A DNA stretch of 64,000 nt from the NCBI RefSeq assembly GCF_040054535.1, contig NC_090796.1:6499001-6563000 (forward strand). Reading direction: 5' to 3'. Below are positions 57,790 to 64,000 of the stretch, piece by piece; positions within the stretch are counted from its first letter, which is position 1, and every line of letters begins with the position of its first letter. Source of the DNA: Antennarius striatus. Its lineage: Eukaryota > Chordata > Actinopteri > Lophiiformes > Antennariidae. The position numbers were made by a program, and so were the translations under genes. The notes beneath the pieces are model-generated. The model was given only the letters and a program-made list of their open reading frames with translations. It had not been told where the DNA came from and did not search any database.

Positions 57790-58570
57790 TTGTTATTTTT
57801 AACAAACAGTCCCTATCCACAGTAACTTCAGTGTGTCCTTTAATTAATATTTGTGTAGAATAAACCTCTTTCCAAGTGCACTCAAATGCCAAAATATTAA
57901 CAATTAATGAGAATTTAGAGAACATGGTTGTTTATGTAAAAGTACTTTTTAACAACTTGCAGCCATGTGTTTAATAATCACATAGGTGTAATGATAAGTT
58001 ATATAATAATCTATAAATACTCGATTCTAATAATAAGCTCTCAGTATAAACACAATATTTAGGCAACTGTCTTGATAAGGGAACAATCTAAAAATCAAGA
58101 CACTTATGGCATCTCTTTGAGGGATTCCTCAATCTTGCAGTGATATATTTTGTGTGATTGGCTTTGTTGTAGAAATACTGTACACTCTAAATAAATGCAG
58201 TCTATATATTTTTATAGACTATATATAGGTATATAAATTAGATACTGCACAGTGCAAATACAAACTGTGACATAGAAACAATTTTAAAATTCTTAGCAGT
58301 TAAAAAAACAAAACACAGACATTTTAAGATGCACATCTTATACCTCATTAAACAACATTTTCCAAAAGAGAAAATATATTTTATGGGTTATTTTCTTAAA
58401 TATAACTTCAGTGGCATTATACATAACAGAAAACGAAAAAAAAGTTAAGCTGTGTTGAGAAGAACGCAAAGTTTTATCAAATTGATATTCAGTATTAAAA
58501 AAAAATACTGAAACATAACTTTGTCCAATTATCTGAAGTACACCTAAATAAACACATTCTCCTAAAAGTG
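57765..58570 (-). other. desi1: Probable desi1 3' UTR
   Basis: The interval is very AT-rich and extends about 0.8 kb from the stop codon to the minus-strand AATAAA at 57784-57789. I see no further exon. Confidence 0.5.
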
Positions 58571-58652
58571 CTATTGCTGTCTGTTTATGCTGCTGCCTCC
58601 AGGATTCACAGCCATGGAATCCAGTATAGGACGGAGAGCCTGGCCAAAAGGC
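58571..58652 (-). CDS. desi1: desi1 coding exon 6 (last)
   Basis: The exon encodes [20 protein letters not shown] and SINRQQ, then TAG at 58573-58571. The acceptor is CTTTTCAG on the minus strand. It matches human [20 protein letters not shown]. Confidence 0.94.
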
Positions 58653-60677
58653 CTGAAAAGGGAACACAGCAGATATTAGGGTTACAGCCTAACCGTCTTA
58701 CAGTACATGACCTAGACAAGAAATATAAGTTAAAAAGAGGACCAAAGCCTCTCCAAATAAGACACAGAAAGGCAAAGATAGTCATACTGACACAAATAAC
58801 AGAATATTACCGGTTACATGATTTCATGATTATTTCAATGTCGCTTGTACCATTCATTAATGTCATGATTTAATATCCCTTAGTGCCAAAAGTACATCAG
58901 TAAATGAAAAAGACCAGTAACAGACCATCAACCTGTGTTCAGTGTGTCTCATGTTTTATTTGTAATTACGGACATTATTACTATCCTAAACCTACAATTA
59001 TCAACCGGCCTCCACTATTTTGACATGGTTGCCTGGATCCCATAATCAGAACTTGTATCATATAAATGCTTTCTACAGCTATATTGCATGTCTTTCAATT
59101 AGTCAGATTGATAATTGTTAGAAATTTAAATTGTTATAAAATGATTTTGCAAATTTGGTGGCCCTGCATTAGTATAGTTTGGGATCATAATACAATTCTT
59201 CTATGTATTAAAACATGTTAAGAATTCAATATTTCTGCATTATGTCACATAAACAGATGCTTTGACTGCATAGTCATAAAAATAAGTCGAGGCAGAGAAA
59301 GAAAATAACAAGCACATTGCTAAAGTAAAATAGTTTTATTGCACATTTTATATCCTGACTCACGTGGATAGTACTTCTGATGGGAGGTCTGTGACATAGG
59401 ACGGGATCTTTTTGCCTGTGAGGAATTGAGCCACCTCATTGCTGAAGGTATTACAGTTGTGCTCAAACAGATTATACTTGTCACCTCTGTGCAAAGAGAA
59501 TATAAAAAAATAGAGGAAACATGACTATTGTGAAAAAACTGATGAAACAGTCCAGGAAAATCCTGCATGAGTAGTAGGAATAAACAAGTCAGACACATTT
59601 TGAGGGAATAAGTACCATAGAAAGTGATCACCTAAATGTATTTAACTCTTTTGTTTGTGTTCCTGTCATGTCTCCAATGTATTTCTTCTAAAAATTTGAA
59701 ATGAAGTGGATTTTATGACTTAAAAATTACGGGCCAAACCACCTGATGAAACTGGAAAAATCTGTCAAATAAAAGTACTGCACATTATATGAGAGATTAG
59801 CAGAGTGGCGATGACCTCAACTTACAAAGGTTTTACTTGTTCTAATTTTGACTTGGAAATTATTTGTTCAAAACATTGGAATATGAAATAGATGCTCAGC
59901 AAAAAGTTATGGTTTATTAAAATTATGGGTAGAAAGCTGCTATAACACATGTTACCTGTCTTAATTACTTAATGGCAAAGTGATCTCTGCCTATCCTGAC
60001 CTTTAGGATTTAGAGTTACCTGTATGTCGACTCTCCCAGTGCAACCACATATTCTAAAAAAATCTCTGAAGACACCTCAGTGGAGCCAAGGTCCACAATG
60101 GAGTCCGGCTCGCCCAGAATGGTGCCACCCTGGAAGGAAACACACATATAACGTATGTACATTATTTCGTTCATACAAACACTCTGACAAACACTTGTAA
60201 ACGTACTACCTTGCACATACTTGCATTTCACTTAAGTAAACGTGAAATTTAACAGTTTCTTTGTATTTGTGGAAAGGATGAAGCTTAACTTACAGGTGAA
60301 CAAGAGCTGATGCCTTGGCCTCCAAAGAAATACTCTGTCCCGTGGATCACAATGGCAGTGTGCCTGCAGCAGGACACCCAAAAACAGTAAATGTAGTTAG
60401 CTATAGTTAATCAACCGAGTTTTGAGAGAATGCCCACACTTACCATATCCCATCAAGTTGTTTACCTGTATTAAAAAAATCAGAATTCAAACATTATCAC
60501 CAGTTCCAGCTCTAGCTAGGGAAAACGATGAGGCCCGAGTACCGGCCACACTGTCCGAAGCAAAGTTCTGAGGCAATTCACAAACTTACCCAGCATGGCA
60601 TAACTCAGTTGACGAGCCATGCCTTTGGATATGTCGTAAATATAAACTTTAACCGGATGAGAGTGAATTTGGTCCAT
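58571..60677 (-). CDS. desi1: Desumoylating isopeptidase 1 (PPPDE domain), six exons
   Basis: The product belongs to the PPPDE cysteine peptidase group. Mammalian DeSI-1 removes SUMO from selected substrates such as BZEL and can also act on palmitoyl groups. Six exons on the minus strand join in frame to 495 nt (164 aa, human 168). The catalytic pair is present at the expected places: His38 ([10 protein letters not shown]) and Cys108 ([19 protein letters not shown]). Other family blocks are [52 protein letters not shown] and the tail [13 protein letters not shown]. It is divergent from xrcc6 and convergent with shisa8, the order seen for DESI1-XRCC6 in human. Confidence 0.95.
58653..59363 (-). 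other. desi1: desi1 intron 5
   Basis: This 711-bp intron has donor GTGAGT at 59363. An AATAAA hexamer lies only 24 nt after the donor. No other feature is seen. Confidence 0.8.
59335..59340 (-). terminator. desi1: Possible intronic polyadenylation signal in desi1
   Basis: TTTATT on plus reads AATAAA on minus, 24 nt beyond the exon 5 donor. If used, reading through the donor adds one threonine and meets TGA immediately. Confidence 0.35.
59364..59486 (-). CDS. desi1: desi1 coding exon 5 (catalytic Cys)
   Basis: The 123-nt exon encodes [20 protein letters not shown] and [20 protein letters not shown]. It contains the catalytic cysteine (Cys108) in the EHNCNTFS motif. The acceptor is GCACAG. 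Confidence 0.96.
60020..60129 (-). CDS. desi1: desi1 coding exon 4
   Basis: The exon encodes [20 protein letters not shown] and [17 protein letters not shown], very close to human GGTLLGPPDSVVDVGSTEVT. Phase 0 in, phase 2 out. Confidence 0.96.
60294..60363 (-). CDS. desi1: desi1 coding exon 3 (catalytic His)
   Basis: The exon encodes [20 protein letters not shown] and CSP. Its first residue is the catalytic His38. Acceptor CTGCAG, donor GTAAGT. Confidence 0.95.
60444..60465 (-). CDS. desi1: desi1 coding exon 2 (22-nt microexon)
   Basis: The exon is only 22 nt and encodes GKQLDGIW when joined to its neighbours. The phases (1 in, 2 out) fit both sides and the residues match human GKQLEGIW. 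Acceptor AATACAG, donor GTAAGT. Confidence 0.92.
60590..60677 (-). CDS. desi1: desi1 coding exon 1
   Basis: The exon encodes [20 protein letters not shown] and ARQLSYAML. It matches human [23 protein letters not shown]. Start ATG at 60677; donor GTAAGT at 60589. Confidence 0.94.
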
Positions 60678-61130
60678 GATGAAGAAAAGCAATTTGCGAA
60701 AAATCCAAACTGCAGCTACTAAAATTAGCTGAGTCACAACTACCGGCTAGCTAGCGTACCGGTAACTAACAAAACAAAACTTTAACTGTTACTTTGTAGA
60801 CTAAAAATCTTGTTGTGGAATTGTTACGGAAGTAAAAAACGGTCTAAAAATTAAATTAAAAGTAAATAGTAATTTAGCAGTAATTATCCTTGAAGTAGGA
60901 CGCGTCGAGAGTTACCGTAAACAATAACATAACTCCAAACAAAAAGGACTTCCGATTCACATGGGACGATTTTCCGGAGTCGAGCTCTTAGTCCCGCCTA
61001 CCTTATCAGGATTGGTCAATCTTTTATTTGACAAAAAAAGTACCCAATGAACGACAAGTTACACATCTGCCGCTCCGAGCTGGTGCTCGTTCAGAGCGCG
61101 CTACCCTTAGATACTGGTTTTGACTTGAGG
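60678..61130. promoter_or_regulatory. Shared divergent promoter of desi1 and xrcc6
   Basis: The start codons of desi1 (minus) and xrcc6 (plus) are 922 bp apart, and this part lies between the first exons. I see ETS-type sites ACGGAAGT (60826-60833) and GACTTCCG (60947-60954), TTCCGG at about 60972, an inverted CCAAT box ATTGG (61011-61015) and CCAAT at 61044-61048. No TATA box is evident. This motif set is typical of housekeeping bidirectional promoters. Transcription start sites are not visible. Confidence 0.6.
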
Positions 61131-61559
61131 GGCTGCAGACCACCGTAACAGGTTGAAAGCAGTCGCAGTATGTGTTGTTCTTGCTGCTGGTAGTTTTAAC
61201 ACCATTAGAGGAATGTTGTTAACTAACCGATCCCAAATATCAGTTAAACTTAGTCGTAGCCGTGAAAAGCTTAGCTAGCTAGCTAACTTAAGTTGATGTG
61301 GTGTGTGAAATTTTATGAATGACTTTGTCCATTATTTAATTATGCCTTACTATTTTAGTAATACGAGACGTAAATTTGATAAAAGGATCATTTTGTTTGT
61401 GTTAGTCCACTGCTAGGTCCTCACTTCTGTCTTATGTTCGCTTGTACTTTCTTACAAAATGCAAGTCCTATCTAGCCACAGATAAAGATGGTCTAAACTT
61501 CACTTCTTAAATATCAAATCTGCATTAAAGGTGTTTGATGTGCTATTTTCTTCCTTCAG
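61131..61559 (+). other. xrcc6: Probable xrcc6 non-coding first exon and intron 1
   Basis: The acceptor TTCCTTCAG at 61558-61559 precedes the start-codon exon, so a non-coding exon should lie upstream, probably near 61080-61200. I cannot fix its donor with confidence. Confidence 0.45.
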
Positions 61560-61598
61560 GTTGAACTGCTGAACTCTGACGGGACTGAAGCATTACAA

Positions 61599-61671
61599 AT
61601 GGAAGGGTGGAACGCCTACTACCGAAATGATGAGGAGGAGGAAGAGAATGAGGAAGGGGATCAGTCTGGGG
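61599..61671 (+). CDS. xrcc6: xrcc6 coding exon 1
   Basis: The exon encodes [20 protein letters not shown] and DQSG, the acidic N-terminus. The donor is GTTAGA at 61672. Phase 1. Confidence 0.9.
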
Positions 61672-64000
61672 GTTAGAAAAAGTCCTCATTATTTCACGTG
61701 GAAAGCAAATAGTGCAAAGTTGACCTTTCCTACCTTCGGTTCGGTCCATATTCCTGTCTTACATTTTTAATTTCAGGTTGCATTTCTTCAATGTGATATT
61801 TAATATGACAAATGAGATTTACATGATTCAATTGCGTTTAAATCAAATTAGAAAATTCCCAACAACAACAAAAAAAGACATTCTAATCTCTAGACCACAG
61901 AGACATATCAGGCCTTCTCTCTCTGTAAGGTTATTACAAGACCACAGGAAGAGACAGTCTGGTGTTCCTGGTTGATGCCAGCAAGGAAATGTTCATCAAA
62001 GGAGAAGATGGACAGCCCTCCAACTTCGATCTTACCATGCAGGTAATATGACCAGCTAACTTTATGCTTTAGTTTTTCTTGCCTCTTTTATTCATGCTAT
62101 ATTTGTTGTTGTTGTTCTGTGACATGTTTGGAAATTCAGTTCATAATTAAGAACCTCATAAGAATACTATATATCAGTATTTCATTTATTGCCATATTTG
62201 GTGTTATTGTTCTCAGATATACTCAAGTTTCAAGTTTATTTATTCTTATATAGCCCAGATTCACAAACAATGTCTCAAAGTGCTTTACATTCTGCACATG
62301 GGCGATATCCCTCTGACCTTTGTGCACTGCGAGCAGTACGACCCTCACATCGGATGTGGAACAACTTCCCCCAAAACCCTTTTAACAGGGGAAAAAATGG
62401 ATGAGGAAACCTCAGGAAGACTGCAGAGGAGTGACCCCTCTTCCAGGAGTGGACAGACGAAGCAATAGATTAATAACACATGTACAGATTAATAACACAA
62501 TAATAATGACAATAATAAATGTATGACAAAAGCACGCTGATCCATCCAGTAGAGCGAGTCACCACCAGCCGATGAAGCACACAGAGGTCACCGATTGCCA
62601 AGGATCCACCACTCTGAGGACAGACCAAAAAGTGCCTAAGTCATTGAGAACAATGACTTAGGCAACAATTACCCTTCCAAAACCCAAAAACCAAAACAGA
62701 ACCAAATGAGACAAAACCAGACTCCCCTAGTGGATGGTGAAACAGGACCATTGTGCAGCTTTTGATATCACCAGCCACGGAAGCAGACAGAGGTAGCCGA
62801 TTGCCGATGATCCACTACACAAAGGCATGAGAGAGAGAACAGGAGAAGGAGGGAGAGAGATAGAGAGAACAGGAGCAATAGTGTGTGTAATGATGTTTGT
62901 AATCAATGTGTAATGATGATAATAGTTATAATATCTGTATGCTCTCCCCTTAGGTTGTGCGCAGTGTGTACACTAGTAAGATTATTAGCAGTTACAGGGA
63001 CCTGGTGGCTTTGGTTTTCTATGGGACAGAGCAAAGCAAAAATCCCAGGAACTCCTTCAAGCATGTCTATGTCTATCATGACCTTGATGAACCTGGTGAG
63101 ATGCTGCACTCAATCATGTTTTTATAAAGCAGTACTTGTGCAGAGACTTCACGCCTCATAAAAGAAAAAGATCAGCTTAGTAATTTGTTATTGTAAGATA
63201 TTGTTTCACAAAAATAAGAATATGTAAAAATATCAATATATGATCATAAACACACAAAAAAATCTTCTTTTATAAATCTAAATAACTCTTAAAATTGTCA
63301 CACATAATTTTTGCACCTTTATTTATTCCTTAACTTGAAACAAACATTTGCCTGTCCGCCATCTATTTCCCACAGGAGCAAAGCGAGTGCAGGAGGTGGA
63401 TGCTTTGCGTGGGATGAAAGGAGCTCAGCTAGCTGCTGACACCATGGGCAGTGGGGAGACGTCGTTAGGCGATGCCCTGTGGTGCTGCTCCAACCTCTAC
63501 AGTGATATCAAGCTACGCCTTTCACATAAGCGGCTGATGATTTTCACATGCGTCGATGACCCACATGGAGGCGACAGTGTGAAGGACCGACAAGCTCGCA
63601 CCAAGGCCAGCGACCTCAAAGACACTGGTACGTCTGGACCAAAAGAAAAGCCTCTCATCTGGGGTGTGCCTCACCTCTGGGCAGCTGGGTTAGGCTCCAA
63701 CTCATCCCGTAATTTGGGATAATTGGCTGAAAACGGGATGATTATGATCCTTTTATCTTCAAGAATGTGAATGAATGATTAATATTCGTCCTTTGTGTGA
63801 TAAATAACTAATCCCTTCTCTCTTAGGAGTCGTCATTGATTTGATGTATCTGAAAAAAGCCGGTGGCTTTGATGTGTCACACTTTTTTTGTGATGTTGTA
63901 AGTCCTCCTGAAGACGAAAGCGATTTGGGGCTACAGTTAGAGCCCTGTGACAAACTGGAGGACCTCCAGAAGAGAGTGCGAGCCAAGGAGCAGAAGAAGA
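61599..64000 (+). CDS. xrcc6: Ku70 (XRCC6), N-terminal part, cut by window end
   Basis: Ku70 pairs with Ku80 to bind DNA ends and start non-homologous end joining. The first five coding exons (61599-61671, 61930-62042, 62954-63095, 63376-63627, 63827-64000+) join in frame. They cover the acidic N-terminus [16 protein letters not shown] and the Ku von Willebrand-like alpha/beta domain: [66 protein letters not shown] and [15 protein letters not shown]. Human Ku70 has the same blocks (SGRDSLIFLVDASKAMF, RTKAGDLRDTG). The remaining beta-barrel, C-terminal arm and SAP domain lie outside. Start chosen at the first ATG after the acceptor, matching human MSGWESYYK. Confidence 0.95.
61930..62042 (+). 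CDS. xrcc6: xrcc6 coding exon 2
   Basis: The exon encodes [20 protein letters not shown] and [17 protein letters not shown]. It contains the first beta strand of the Ku alpha/beta domain. Donor GTAATA, phase 0 out. Confidence 0.94.
62213..62880 (+). mobile_element. Teleost dispersed repeat in xrcc6 intron
   Basis: The start caagtttatttattcttata, tagcccagattcacaaa, tctcaaagtgctttac and the later word ccttttaacaggggaa are features of a repeat found widely in teleost genomes, which I recognise from memory. An internal segment is present twice, at about 62564-62610 and 62772-62820, with roughly 80% identity. A perfect hairpin lies at 62633-62664. No coding frame. Class uncertain (SINE, MITE or retrotransposon tail). 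Confidence 0.6.
62633..62664. repeat. Perfect inverted repeat, 14-bp stem and 4-nt loop
   Basis: tgcctaagtcattg (62633-62646) is the exact reverse complement of 62651-62664, loop agaa. It lies inside the dispersed repeat. Confidence 0.9.
62954..63095 (+). CDS. xrcc6: xrcc6 coding exon 3
   Basis: The exon encodes [20 protein letters not shown] and [20 protein letters not shown] with YHDLDEP. It matches human [20 protein letters not shown]. Acceptor CCTTAG, donor GTGAGA, phase 1 out. Confidence 0.95.
63376..63627 (+). CDS. xrcc6: xrcc6 coding exon 4
   Basis: The 252-nt exon begins [20 protein letters not shown] and includes [20 protein letters not shown] and [12 protein letters not shown]. 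Acceptor CCCACAG, donor GTACGT, phase 1 at both ends. Confidence 0.96.
63827..64000 (+). CDS. xrcc6: xrcc6 coding exon 5 (cut by window end)
   Basis: The exon encodes [20 protein letters not shown], an acidic segment and [16 protein letters not shown] up to the last base. The matching human block is [20 protein letters not shown]. The acceptor is TCTTAG at 63825-63826. Confidence 0.95.

Larger units (their letters stand above)
62043..62953 (+). other. xrcc6: xrcc6 intron with dispersed repeat
   Basis: The 911-bp intron is largely filled by the dispersed repeat at 62213-62880. Confidence 0.85.

Overview
The window is genomic DNA from a ray-finned fish, most likely a percomorph-type teleost. 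The genes are intron-rich with GT/AG junctions and protein sequences close to vertebrate families. The non-coding DNA is full of long (CA)n, (GATA)n and (GA)n microsatellites, and it carries dispersed repeats of a kind common in teleosts. I see no bacterial, viral or plasmid features. All gene calls come from exon-by-exon reading with phase checking and from remembered knowledge of the vertebrate families. No database search was possible.

Four protein genes are present. (1) mrtfa (MKL1) on the plus strand, coding exons from 3631 to 20661. It encodes the actin-regulated coactivator of SRF. Eighteen coding exons join in frame to about 1302 codons and carry three RPEL motifs, a basic region, a Q-rich box, a SAP domain, a leucine zipper and a C-terminal activation domain. 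(2) A shisa8-type gene on the plus strand, coding exons from 35975 to 54018. It encodes an AMPA-receptor auxiliary-type membrane protein of about 458 aa with a signal peptide, cysteine-rich domain, one membrane segment and a C-terminal PDZ ligand. (3) desi1 on the minus strand, 60677 down to 58571. It encodes a PPPDE-family deSUMOylating isopeptidase-type protein of 164 aa in six exons, one only 22 nt long. (4) xrcc6 (Ku70) on the plus strand, starting at 61599 and cut by the window end, with the first five coding exons present.

Layout: 1-2980 is upstream or intronic DNA. 2980-21660 is the mrtfa transcription unit. 21660-34600 is a 13 kb intergenic stretch with no convincing gene and many microsatellites. 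About 34.8-57.3 kb is the shisa8 unit with a non-coding first exon, a 9.2 kb intron and a long 3' UTR. 57.7-60.7 kb is desi1, convergent with shisa8. 60.68-61.56 kb holds a divergent promoter shared by desi1 and xrcc6. The rest is xrcc6.

The gene set MRTFA, SHISA8, DESI1 and XRCC6 is also syntenic on human 22q13. The related pair MRTFB and SHISA9 lies on human 16p13, so this looks like one half of an ancient vertebrate paralogon. The four genes do not form a pathway: they cover cytoskeleton-to-nucleus transcription, synaptic receptor tuning, SUMO removal and DNA double-strand break repair. I did not find a novel biological system. The items most worth checking are a possible intronic polyadenylation site in desi1, two perfect hairpins and one perfect 28-bp palindrome in non-coding DNA, a TIR-flanked repeat of about 580 bp, a glutamine-rich mrtfa exon, and a run of frame-preserving mrtfa exons.
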